From the NCBI GenBank assembly GCA_030431355.1, contig JAUIJG010000051.1:1-17851 (forward strand): 17,851 nucleotides of DNA, read 5' to 3'. A program made the translations under genes and the position numbers. The DNA comes from a bacterium. GTDB taxonomy: Bacteria > Cyanobacteriota > Vampirovibrionia > Obscuribacterales > Obscuribacteraceae. Positions 6,419-13,865 of this stretch are shown piece after piece. The first letter of the stretch is position 1. Each line of letters begins with the position of its first letter. The notes beneath the pieces were generated by a model that saw only the letters and a program-made list of their open reading frames with translations, was not told the DNA's origin and searched no databases.

Positions 6419-7915
6419 CTATTTGAACTTATCCGCAACTATTTTTGGTCTGATGATTAGTTCTTCCATGAAGCTGGTGACCGCCATGCAGATGAATACT
6501 TGAATCCAGGAAATAAATGGACATAGAAGCCAGAGCGTGACTAGAAGCGTTTGGAAAACTGCAATCCCAGTTATCAGTCTGGTTCTTTTCGGTCTTGTGA
6601 ATTTATCACTTTTGCAGAAGCGAACAATTTTTCTGAAAATAGTGACAATGACAAATACAGAGAAAACAAATACCACTGTGATTAACAGTGGAAAGCTGTC
6701 CGGCGAAGAGTGCTTTTTATAGCTTGTGAACACAGTTTGTTCTGGCGAGAACTTTTCCGGATGCCAGGGAACAATGGTTTTTCCCCATAGGGCTATGGTG
6801 TCGCTCAGTAGACTTAGTCCAAAGAAGTAATTCTTTTCGCCTTGCAAATTGTATTGTGGAAAGCCAAACAGTTCAAGGCTACGTAGTATTCCATGAAATG
6901 ATTCACTGTCTGCGTTAGTCTTAGTCGCAGCAATACCCAGACCAGTTGCTGCCGCACCCAGACCTGCGAACACAGGACCGGCCTGAAAGTCCGTTGGTCT
7001 TTGTTTGCCTTGATACCACTCATTAATCCCAAGGAGTCCAGGACCAAATGGTTGAAACCATTGTTCTCTGAAGCGTTTGTATTGTTGTCGCGAGAATTCC
7101 TTGTCAATTGCTGGAAGAAGCGCAAGGCTCCATGACATTGCACATCCCCTGGTGCCATCGATAATAGTATCGCTGTCTTTACCCGCCTGGGCGATCATTA
7201 GACTTGTTTGGGGGTCTAAGTGCGACTTCATCCAGGCAAGCCACTTGTCGCAAGCCTGAGAGTATGTTGTTTTGAATAGCTCATCGTGAAGCCTGAGTGA
7301 GTCAAGGGCGCAAACGCCATCAACCGGCCATGTCAGACCTCCGAAGCTTTCGGGAAAAGGCGGATTCGCTTCTGAGAATGCAAGGAAAAGCAGCTTACAC
7401 CCGCTGTGGAAATCATCTATGATTTTGGAATTGCTTCCACCCAGAAGAATATAGCCAGCTCTGAGTCTATTTATGTTCCCCTGGTATATTATTCCGCCCG
7501 GTAAGCTTTTGTCGGTATATTTAAAAGGAACACGGTTTTGATAAGGCTCTATTTTTCTGAGAAGGTGCTCGAGTTTTTTAATTGTGCTTTTCCTGAACGA
7601 TGAGTCCGTTGGTCGTGATAGCGAAGTGTTTACTAGTGAATAACCATAGAATACATTTGATAGAAAGCAACCTTCCGGTATAAAAGCTCCTTGAAGCTCA
7701 TCTTCACCAGATTCAATCCTGCGAGTGACACCATTAAATTGGGACTCGATGTCGAAGCAGGGTGCCTCCTTTTGCGTTTGATCGGCGTGACTCAGCAGAC
7801 CAACTAGAGTTCCGTAGCTGTGTGATACAAAAACTAAAATCAGAAAGATATTGAGAACAATCGAGCCGGGTGTGACGATTATGATTTTGTCTGGCTTATT
7901 GTATTGTTTCATCAT
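6419..7915 (-). CDS. Membrane protein with predicted (alpha/alpha)-barrel-like domain
   Basis: 498 residues. There is one N-terminal TM (~11-32), a large exported domain (~50-390), then three TM segments (~407-426, 447-466, 468-486). The exported domain is rich in helices and has glycine- and aromatic-rich motifs: YQGNINRLRAGY (144-155), WPVDGVCALDSLRLHD (196-211), RGCAMSWSLALLP (256-268), GPVFAGLGAAATGLGIAA (313-330). These recall (alpha/alpha)6 toroid proteins, especially the linalool dehydratase/isomerase-like family, but this is pattern memory rather than a proven match and no reaction can be assigned. The gene follows the TPR-like gene by 9 nt and is last in the minus-strand run that begins with the kinase pair. 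Tandem ATGs lie at 7915 and 7912. Confidence 0.82.
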   Translation of the reverse strand: MMKQYNKPDKIIIVTPGSIVLNIFLILVFVSHSYGTLVGLLSHADQTQKEAPCFDIESQFNGVTRRIESGEDELQGAFIPEGCFLSNVFYGYSLVNTSLSRPTDSSFRKSTIKKLEHLLRKIEPYQNRVPFKYTDKSLPGGIIYQGNINRLRAGYILLGGSNSKIIDDFHSGCKLLFLAFSEANPPFPESFGGLTWPVDGVCALDSLRLHDELFKTTYSQACDKWLAWMKSHLDPQTSLMIAQAGKDSDTIIDGTRGCAMSWSLALLPAIDKEFSRQQYKRFREQWFQPFGPGLLGINEWYQGKQRPTDFQAGPVFAGLGAAATGLGIAATKTNADSESFHGILRSLELFGFPQYNLQGEKNYFFGLSLLSDTIALWGKTIVPWHPEKFSPEQTVFTSYKKHSSPDSFPLLITVVFVFSVFVIVTIFRKIVRFCKSDKFTRPKRTRLITGIAVFQTLLVTLWLLCPFISWIQVFICMAVTSFMEELIIRPKIVADKFK

Positions 7916-7924
7916 GACCGTAAC

Positions 7925-8938
7925 CTACCAATCAGATGGGATTTTGCCGGCTCTTATATCCAATTGCCATCGTTGTAGCACCTTCTCTCCAAAACGGTCG
8001 GTAAACTTGTAAGCAAATGTGCTGACTTCGGATGTCAGTCCTTGTTTTAGAAGGAGTTTCGCAAGTATTAGTCTCGGATGCAGGTCTCTTAGAAGCTCTC
8101 TGTCAAGTGATACAGATTCTAGCAATAAGTCTGATGCGGCCTCATAGTTGCCTCTATCGTAAGCCAGTAATCCAAGAACATTCTTGGCTTCATGTATACA
8201 CTTTGCTTTCTTTGTATCGTCTTTGATGGATCTTGCGTGGGTCAATAACATGGCTGCATAATTGGCTGCCTGCCCGTTGTCACCAGCGTTTCTTGCCAGA
8301 TATGGTAATTGCAGAAGTTCATCAAGACCGTCTTTGAGACCGAAGAAACAGGCTTTTTGAAAAGCTTCTTTTTTCTCTTCTATTGCTTTCTTCCAATATT
8401 CAGACGAGTTGCTTGCCAGTTCACAGTACAAGTCAGATAGTCTGTTTGGCCACTTTGGAGAAAGAGGGTCAATTCTCTTTCCTGCCAATAAATAGGTTTC
8501 TGCCAGTTCTTTGTCCTTTATGAACATGTAGGCAGCGGCGTTTTGAAGCACTTCTACATTGTTTCTTTTGGCTTCCACCTGAATTCTCCAGGCTTCTTTT
8601 CCAGTTTCGTAGTCTCGATCTGCCGGATAGAAGTGGGATTCACTGGTAGAAGCCAGATAGTGTTCGGGAATATTTTCTATGATCCAAAGAATATGCTTAC
8701 TGAGCCCGTTCTTGCAATTTTCGTCTTTATACTTGTTAGAAGTATAGTATCCAACAAGCCTGGCTCTGACTATAAGATTCGAAGGATCTTTTTGGATAGC
8801 TTCTTCCAGCTCTTCTGCTTTTTCTTCAGAAATAACTCTTCCTGCCTGTAGGTGTTTTGACAAGGTCATATTGTCCATGCCGTCTTCGATGAATAGCGAC
8901 CCTAGTTGGCGCAGCAGGCTTTTGATTGTATTTAACAC
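7925..8938 (-). CDS. TPR-like helical-repeat protein
   Basis: 337 residues, soluble and almost wholly helical, with no signal peptide. Residues ~40-125 hold an EEKAEELEEAIQKDPSN start and an HILWIIENIPEHYLAS motif that I associate with a family of bacterial TPR-like proteins. Later segments (AYMFIKDKELAETYLLAGKRIDP; YDRGNYEAASDLLLESVSLD) are typical TPR hairpins. The likely role is protein-protein binding in the cytoplasm. The GTG at 8938 is the outermost reasonable start; ATG codons at 8878 and 8869 are equally possible, and none has a strong Shine-Dalgarno sequence. The gene lies 79 nt after the second kinase gene and 9 nt before the membrane protein gene, so it may link the sensor pair to its neighbour. 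Confidence 0.85.
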   Translation of the reverse strand: MLNTIKSLLRQLGSLFIEDGMDNMTLSKHLQAGRVISEEKAEELEEAIQKDPSNLIVRARLVGYYTSNKYKDENCKNGLSKHILWIIENIPEHYLASTSESHFYPADRDYETGKEAWRIQVEAKRNNVEVLQNAAAYMFIKDKELAETYLLAGKRIDPLSPKWPNRLSDLYCELASNSSEYWKKAIEEKKEAFQKACFFGLKDGLDELLQLPYLARNAGDNGQAANYAAMLLTHARSIKDDTKKAKCIHEAKNVLGLLAYDRGNYEAASDLLLESVSLDRELLRDLHPRLILAKLLLKQGLTSEVSTFAYKFTDRFGEKVLQRWQLDIRAGKIPSDW

Positions 8939-9017
8939 CGGACGTCTCAGAGAGGATGCTATCGTAAATGGAAAGTTCTTGCCTTTTTCATGGTTTCTAT
9001 TGATTCTACCTTAAGTC

Positions 9018-10514
9018 TTAGTTGTCGGGCTCTCCATCTTTAGGTACGGAAAATGACATGATAGCGCCACCGGTCTCGGCATTGTCCGCCCAGATAGATC
9101 CGCCATGTGCTTCGATGATACTTTTACAGATTGATAATCCAAGACCTGAACCTTTCTGACTCTTGCTATCTGCGATCTGATCCACCTGCTCATATCTTTC
9201 AAAAATTTTGTCCAGCATCTCCTCTGGGATTCCGCGCCCCTGGTCCTGAACGGAGAAGATTACTGTATCTTCTTCCTCTTCCTCGACCGCCGACAGAGTA
9301 ATTGTCGAGTTGGATGGAGAGAATTTGACCGCATTGGATAACAGATTTATTAGTACCTGGGTCAATCTATCCGCATCCGCTCTGAATGTAATATCTTTTT
9401 TGAGATTGGAGACTATTTCTAGCTTCTTGCCGGATGGCGGCCCGGTGCAATCTATGGCAGAGTCGATAATGCTTTTGGCAGAAGCATCATCGACATTGAT
9501 AGAGAAGATGCCTCTTTCAATTTGCTCAAAGTCTATGAGCTCATTCAACATCATGATCAATCGTTTGTTGGTGGTGCTTGTCCGTGCGATCGCCGCCTCG
9601 GCCCGAGGGGTCATAGGCATCTCCCCGCCATCTTTGAATCGATCTATAAAGGTGTTGAGTTCAAGTAGTGGCTCTCTGAGGATTTCATTCATTACTTCCA
9701 GATATTTTTGCCTTTCTAATCTGGTCGCAAGGACTTCTTCCGCGATTTCTCGAAAGTTCTCATTAAAAGCCGAAAACTCATCTTCATTGTCAATCAGAGG
9801 GAGAAGTTCTTTGTTCTCAGCGAGACGATGAAAGTTTTCTTCAATGGTGTTCAAGTTAGAGAGTACTTTCCTTCTGGAAATCATCCACAGGCTATAGGCA
9901 ACCAAGATGTTCGCTGCTATTCCGATAAGTACCAGTAACAGTATCACTATCTCTGCCGTGTTGCTCTTTGTGAAATAATCCAGAGATTTTGCGGATTGCA
10001 TGTCGTTTAGTTCTTCGACAGTTTTGTGCAAAAGCATTCTTAGAGGAGTCATTCTTTTGTAGATGCTTCTCACCGTATCCAGCATGAAAGTTGTTTCCGG
10101 GTCCAGGCATTCACGGGCAATCTCTTCCTTGAATTTCTGAATGGCTTCTTTTACCGCGATGGTTCGGCTGTAAATCTCATCATCGTCTCTCCCCGTTTCA
10201 ACCAGGTCCTCGATGGCAAGCTTGAACTCCTTCTCCTTCTCTATTGAGATTATGCCTACCCCGAGGGAGATTGTGTCGCTCTTCTTTTCCCTGCTTATAT
10301 GGATGGCGAGGAAGAGGTTTGCCACCAGTTCCATGCTGAGCACTCCGACTTTTGAACAAGCGGTGGAGGCTAACAACCGGGTATTCTGGTACCTCATTGC
10401 GTTAGCAGCGTCAGTGTAGAGCAAAGCAAACCAGCAAAGAAATATCGCTTGCAGAACTATTGGTATGAGGATCAGTTTAAGACCCTGTTTGAATAGGCTG
10501 TTACGGAGCTTCAT
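9018..10514 (-). CDS. Histidine-kinase-like protein: intact ATP-binding domain, phospho-acceptor His replaced by Glu
   Basis: 498 residues: TM1 (~12-34), helical extracytoplasmic domain (35-188), TM2 (~189-211), HAMP-like linker (212-262), DHp (~265-335), CA (~365-492). The CA domain is complete: N-box DRLTQVLINLLSNAVKF (382-398, N390/N394), G1 DQGRG (424-428), F-box IFERYEQ (437-443), G2 GSGLGL (455-460). In the DHp the expected HExRTPL is replaced by NEILREPL (276-283). Alignment with the neighbour's SHDLRSPL puts E277 at the His position and I278 at the following acidic position, whereas L279, R280, P282 and L283 are kept. It should bind ATP but cannot autophosphorylate at the canonical site. 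The ATG at 10514 lies inside the upstream kinase gene, 6 nt after a perfect AAGGAG. Confidence 0.93.
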   Translation of the reverse strand: MKLRNSLFKQGLKLILIPIVLQAIFLCWFALLYTDAANAMRYQNTRLLASTACSKVGVLSMELVANLFLAIHISREKKSDTISLGVGIISIEKEKEFKLAIEDLVETGRDDDEIYSRTIAVKEAIQKFKEEIARECLDPETTFMLDTVRSIYKRMTPLRMLLHKTVEELNDMQSAKSLDYFTKSNTAEIVILLLVLIGIAANILVAYSLWMISRRKVLSNLNTIEENFHRLAENKELLPLIDNEDEFSAFNENFREIAEEVLATRLERQKYLEVMNEILREPLLELNTFIDRFKDGGEMPMTPRAEAAIARTSTTNKRLIMMLNELIDFEQIERGIFSINVDDASAKSIIDSAIDCTGPPSGKKLEIVSNLKKDITFRADADRLTQVLINLLSNAVKFSPSNSTITLSAVEEEEEDTVIFSVQDQGRGIPEEMLDKIFERYEQVDQIADSKSQKGSGLGLSICKSIIEAHGGSIWADNAETGGAIMSFSVPKDGEPDN

Positions 10515-11991
10515 AGGCTGCTCCTTGCCAGGTAGTCTCTATGTCGACAGGTAATGTCAACGCAAATCTAACACTGCCGGCCTGTGGAGAAAAATCAATC
10601 TCTCCTCCTTCCAATCTGATTAACTTTCGCGCCAAACATAGTGACTGTCTGTGCTCTGAGTATAATTCCTTTGTCCGCTCGTTGCTCTGGGAAAACCTAT
10701 CGAATACCACATCTGGTGTTATAAACTGCATCGAGCTATTGGTACATTCAATGGTTACAAGGGCTGGTGCCGAATTCTTTTCTTGCTCCAGTTTGACGTG
10801 TAAAATGCCCGAGGTATAAGCCAGGCAAGCAGCCAATACTCTTTCTATGGCAGATTCCAGGCGCTCTTTGTCCCATATTCCGGATAAGTCTTTATCGACG
10901 GCAGTGATTTCTATTACAGAATCACCAAATTTCCTTGTTGATAGGATTTTTTTCTTCGCATCATTGACAACGGAAAACAGGTTGACATCAGTTTTTTCGA
11001 GTTGCAACAAGCCCGCATCTATTTTCTCTATGTCCAACAAGTCCGATACAAAAGATATTAGCTGGTTGATTCGAGTCATTTGCTGAGTCAGCTCTTTTTT
11101 CGTCTCTTCCGGAGGCTGACCGTAGATGCCTTCGTGCATCATTTCCAGAGTCATTCTTAGCATTGTTAGTGGTGACCGGAGGTCGTGACTGACCATTGCT
11201 AGAAACTCTTGCTTCCTTTCTCTGGACATCTCCAATTCATGGGAGAGTTCGAGCAAGCTACTTTCCAGATTTTTTAGCTCATCGGAGTCATCCAACTCCT
11301 GGTCGATGGGTTGATTGGCAGCCAGGGCGGAAGCCGACTCTAGAATGACTTCAAGTCTGTTGCTTACATGTTCTGTGTAAGAGCGCAGCATAAATAGCAA
11401 AATCGCGAAATTAGCCCCGACTAGAAGAGCTATAAAAATCAAGGAAAGTAGGGCTTTCTGTGAAACCTCTTTGGCAGTTCTATCAGCTTCGGATTTCAAC
11501 ATTCTGACAAGGTTGGACCATCGTTTCGAAGACTCTTTGTATGCGGTGACGGCGTCAGTTCCCCTGGTAAACATGCTGTCAGCTAAGAGATCCCCACCCT
11601 CAAGCCACTCAGAGCACTTGTCGTGGAAGTCGCGCTGGTTTTTATCCATCCCAAGAAGCGCTTGATGGAAAGCCGTGTCGTCTGTTGAATCGGCTAACAA
11701 AGTTTTGAGGGAATCGTATGTATTGTATTTTTCTTTAAATGGATTCTCGTTTCCTGAATTAAGCGTATAAAGAATCGCCTTCTCCAGATATGCCCCCTGC
11801 TTGTTGATTATGTTGTCCACAAGACTCATTCTGAGGGCGATACTGTTCTCTTTTCTGATGGCATGGACTATGTCCAGGCAAACAAAGCCCAGTACCAGCG
11901 TAATGACTATTCCCGTCAGACTTACCGTGACAGCAAAAATCAGCGCTCTTGTCGATAGAGACATCGATTTTATGCCTGATTTGCTGACCAT
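10501..11991 (-). CDS. Histidine-kinase-like protein: intact H-box, degenerate ATP-binding domain
   Basis: 496 residues: TM1 (~17-39), helical extracytoplasmic domain (40-180), TM2 (~181-202), HAMP-like linker (203-255), DHp with a normal H-box FLAMVSHDLRSPL (263-275, H269) and a CA-sized C-terminal domain. The CA motifs are gone. The N-box is LESAIERVLAACLAY (378-392), with R384 and A388 where the Asn residues belong. G1 DxGxG reads CTNSS (C416, N418, S420). G2 GxGLGL reads EHRQSL (446-451). The F-box (VFDRFSQ, 429-435) and the flanking strands remain, and the frame is unbroken, so this is substitution rather than decay by frameshift. It should accept phosphate on H269 but not bind ATP in the usual way. 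GGAAG lies 8 nt before the ATG at 11991. It overlaps the next kinase gene by 14 nt. Confidence 0.93.
   Translation of the reverse strand: MVSKSGIKSMSLSTRALIFAVTVSLTGIVITLVLGFVCLDIVHAIRKENSIALRMSLVDNIINKQGAYLEKAILYTLNSGNENPFKEKYNTYDSLKTLLADSTDDTAFHQALLGMDKNQRDFHDKCSEWLEGGDLLADSMFTRGTDAVTAYKESSKRWSNLVRMLKSEADRTAKEVSQKALLSLIFIALLVGANFAILLFMLRSYTEHVSNRLEVILESASALAANQPIDQELDDSDELKNLESSLLELSHELEMSRERKQEFLAMVSHDLRSPLTMLRMTLEMMHEGIYGQPPEETKKELTQQMTRINQLISFVSDLLDIEKIDAGLLQLEKTDVNLFSVVNDAKKKILSTRKFGDSVIEITAVDKDLSGIWDKERLESAIERVLAACLAYTSGILHVKLEQEKNSAPALVTIECTNSSMQFITPDVVFDRFSQSNERTKELYSEHRQSLCLARKLIRLEGGEIDFSPQAGSVRFALTLPVDIETTWQGAAYEAP
10521..10526 (-). promoter_or_regulatory. Strong ribosome binding site (AAGGAG) inside the upstream kinase gene
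   Basis: AAGGAG on the minus strand ends 6 nt before the ATG at 10514. The site and the start codon lie within the last codons of the upstream kinase gene, whose stop is at 10503-10501. This suggests coupled translation and matched amounts of the two proteins. Confidence 0.8.
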
Positions 11992-12026
11992 GAAGAGAAC
12001 TTCCAGTGGGTGTGGATGCCGGCCTT

Positions 12027-12032
12027 AGTATA
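12027..12032 (-). promoter_or_regulatory. Candidate -10 (TATACT) for the kinase-pair operon
   Basis: TATACT on the minus strand (12032-12027) lies 36 nt before the ATG at 11991 and would give a leader of about 30 nt. The hexamers 16-18 nt upstream do not resemble TTGACA and there is no TGn extension, so an activator may be needed, or the site may be spurious. Confidence 0.25.
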
Positions 12033-12177
12033 CCGTTCTACTATGGAAGGCAGGCTGTTTTTAAGAATTCTGGGACCAGGGAGGAAGATAAAAGGCAAAA
12101 TATGGCCAGAGTGTAGTCAAGCGGTGATTTGCGCTGATTCCGGGGAATAATAAAACTCAGGGAAGGAGAGTCAAAAT

Positions 12178-12534
12178 ATGGAATTTATCCAATCTGCACT
12201 GTACTTTTTGATTCTGGGTATTTCTGGCGCCATCGGTTGTGCCGTTTTTGTTACTACTATTTTGGCCTACACCGTTCTATTGATGAGTTCAGTATGGAAG
12301 TCCGCATGGTTTCTTCTCAGATGGTCGAGGCGTGCGACGTCTTCTACCTACGCGGTATGTGCACTGTGCTTTCTCCTGGGAGTCTGCCATCACAACATAG
12401 TGTTTACTGCTAACGAGCTCAGAAAAGTGCCATATCCTGCTTTGGCTTCAGCTTCTATTGAAATGGCTGACATGAGCCAATACAAGTATGAAAATGTGAG
12501 AGAAGTCAAATTGGTTCCCGCGTCCATCCGCTGA
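12178..12534 (+). CDS. Small hypothetical membrane protein
   Basis: 118 residues. A long hydrophobic stretch at ~5-38 (possibly two TM helices) and a second at ~57-78 make it an inner-membrane protein; a basic loop between them (RWSRR, 48-52) should face the cytoplasm. The C-terminal ~35 residues are polar. It is Cys-rich in the second TM region (C61, C64, C70). No family is recognised. The start is well supported: GGAAGGAGAG precedes the ATG at 12178 by 7 nt. It diverges from the kinase-pair operon and converges with the Cys-rich gene, with a shared hairpin between the two ends. Confidence 0.75.
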   Translation: MEFIQSALYFLILGISGAIGCAVFVTTILAYTVLLMSSVWKSAWFLLRWSRRATSSTYAVCALCFLLGVCHHNIVFTANELRKVPYPALASASIEMADMSQYKYENVREVKLVPASIR

Positions 12535-12548
12535 AGAAAAGGGTCAAT

Positions 12549-12568
12549 GGCTGAAACTTCTTTCAGTC
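12549..12568. terminator. Candidate bidirectional terminator hairpin between convergent genes
   Basis: GGCTGAAA (12549-12556) pairs with TTTCAGTC (12561-12568) around a CTTC loop, giving an 8 bp stem with one G-T wobble. On the plus strand it is followed by CTTTAGTTTTCC, a fair but interrupted T tract. On the minus strand TTTTCTTC follows only after a spacer. It overlaps the stop codon of the minus-strand gene. Confidence 0.5.
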
Positions 12569-13090
12569 CTTTAGTTTTCCTTCTTCATACACTAAATCCA
12601 ACTCCAGTCCCATCTCTTCCGGAGTTGGAAACTGCATGACTTCTGACTGTTTTTCGATATTGTAGTTAGTGTCAGTGTCTGATTCCAGGTCTACTATTCT
12701 TGCCATCCCACCGGTATGAAGTGTCACTAAGGCTGGGCCGAGCATTGGGGCTAGCGCTACTGCCGAACATGCCAGCCCGGCATTTAAAACTGTGAGCGGA
12801 TTGGGTCTCAATCGGAGGTTCTTGATTCCCAGGTCGGGCAGACAGTCTTTCGTAATCACTTTACCGTCTGTTCTCTGGTAGAAAGTTACGCATTCCTTTC
12901 CCTCTGATTTGTTTATGAAAGCTACCGCTTCTTCTCTGGTCATTGAAGAGAGGTTGTATACATTTTTTTTGCATGCCGAACAGTGCCTGACCTGTTCATC
13001 GCCTTCCATCTCTTTCCATTTTTGAGGGCATTTGAAGCCCAATTCAATGGCGAACAGCTGGTCCTCTTTTCTCTTTTGTCTTCTGAACAT
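12563..13090 (-). CDS. CPxxW-type Cys-rich domain protein with a hydrophobic C-terminal segment
   Basis: 175 residues from the ATG at 13090. Residues 20-84 form a conserved Cys-rich domain I have seen in hypothetical proteins of several phyla: CPxxWxxMxGD (C21, W25, G30, D31), RxCxxC (C37, C40), VYNLS (44-48), CVTFYQRTDG (C67-G76) and a final Cys (C83). The five-Cys spacing would suit a metal, an Fe-S cluster or a redox centre, but no function is established. Residues ~98-124 are hydrophobic and probably a membrane span, placing the Cys domain on the cytoplasmic side and an acidic tail outside. A TTG at 13105 would add five residues; ATG 13090 is preferred because nothing resembling a ribosome binding site precedes the TTG. 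Confidence 0.82.
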   Translation of the reverse strand: MFRRQKRKEDQLFAIELGFKCPQKWKEMEGDEQVRHCSACKKNVYNLSSMTREEAVAFINKSEGKECVTFYQRTDGKVITKDCLPDLGIKNLRLRPNPLTVLNAGLACSAVALAPMLGPALVTLHTGGMARIVDLESDTDTNYNIEKQSEVMQFPTPEEMGLELDLVYEEGKLKD

Positions 13091-13296
13091 ATGATTCTCT
13101 GCCAAGGTCTATATAGTCGCAAGGTGCTTATAGGAGATGCCCTTCTCTCCATGGCGATCTACCTGTTGCCGGTGAATCTGTTACATTTATTGCCTGTCTG
13201 GGATTACTTATTGTATCGAGCATATTATAGGGTCAATAATTGCAAGAGCCGCTTCAATCTGGGGACAAACTTTCAAATAAGGAAAGGGCTAAAACT

Positions 13297-13824
13297 ATGT
13301 TGGAGCCCATTCTTGGGGGCGGCGGCAGTCCACCTGTTAGAACAGCTGTAGGTCTCTGCGATGATGAACCAGCCCCGGAGAGTTTTTTCTCCAAGGATGC
13401 ACTCCGGGCACTCTACTTTTCTATGGATTTAGTGAAGATGAGGAAGGTTGAAGCTATTGGGACAGAGCATCTATTAATGGGGCTCTTGACCGTAAATGAT
13501 TGTGCTTCCCAGAGACTTTTGCATGGTTTTGGTATCACTTATGAAAGTGTTCTTGGCGCTTTTACTCACAGCTACAAGAACACAAAGACTGGTAAGTCCT
13601 TTAAGGGGCTGGATGTTAGCCGGAACGCTCTTGAGGTGATAATGCTTGCAAAAGAAGAGTCTGTCTATGACGGTGCTGAACTTGTCGGTACCGAGCATAT
13701 TTTACTTGCCCTGCTTCTGTCCGGCGCTGGAAAAGGTGAGCTCTACTTGAGAGAGAATGGGGTCAGTTTCTTTGAACTCGGTGGTAGGGTGGTATCGACT
13801 TTAGAGACCGGTTTACAAGATTAG
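13297..13824 (+). CDS. Stand-alone Clp N-domain (double Clp repeat) protein
   Basis: 175 residues. Residues ~30-172 carry both halves of the Clp N-terminal domain: repeat 1 with IGTEHLLMGLL (54-64) and repeat 2 with VGTEHILLALL (130-140), each followed by a short loop and helix. In ClpA/ClpC this domain docks substrates and adaptors. Here no AAA+ module follows, so it is an N-domain without an unfoldase, and could compete for adaptors or associate with a Clp complex. The first ~28 residues are a Gly/Pro-rich tail. The ATG at 13297 is chosen because GGAAAGGG lies 8 nt upstream; a TTG at 13240 would add 19 residues of unrelated sequence. It is divergent from the Cys-rich gene. Confidence 0.9.
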   Translation: MLEPILGGGGSPPVRTAVGLCDDEPAPESFFSKDALRALYFSMDLVKMRKVEAIGTEHLLMGLLTVNDCASQRLLHGFGITYESVLGAFTHSYKNTKTGKSFKGLDVSRNALEVIMLAKEESVYDGAELVGTEHILLALLLSGAGKGELYLRENGVSFFELGGRVVSTLETGLQD

Positions 13825-13865
13825 TTGTGGATATCAGCTATTCAAGCAGAATCTCATAACCTTTG

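Noticed and set aside
8959..8991. Ten-codon ORF (MKKARTFHLR) before the TPR gene as a leader peptide
   Set aside because: It has no Shine-Dalgarno sequence, no attenuator-like hairpins and no regulatory run of codons; it fits chance.
9310..9831. Plus-strand ORF of 173 codons
   Set aside because: It is antisense to the conserved kinase domain; its Ser/Leu-rich composition is a frame shadow.
10501..11991. Treating the upstream kinase as a pseudogene
   Set aside because: The frame is unbroken, length and flanking strands are normal, and the H-box and F-box are intact; only the nucleotide-contact residues are replaced.
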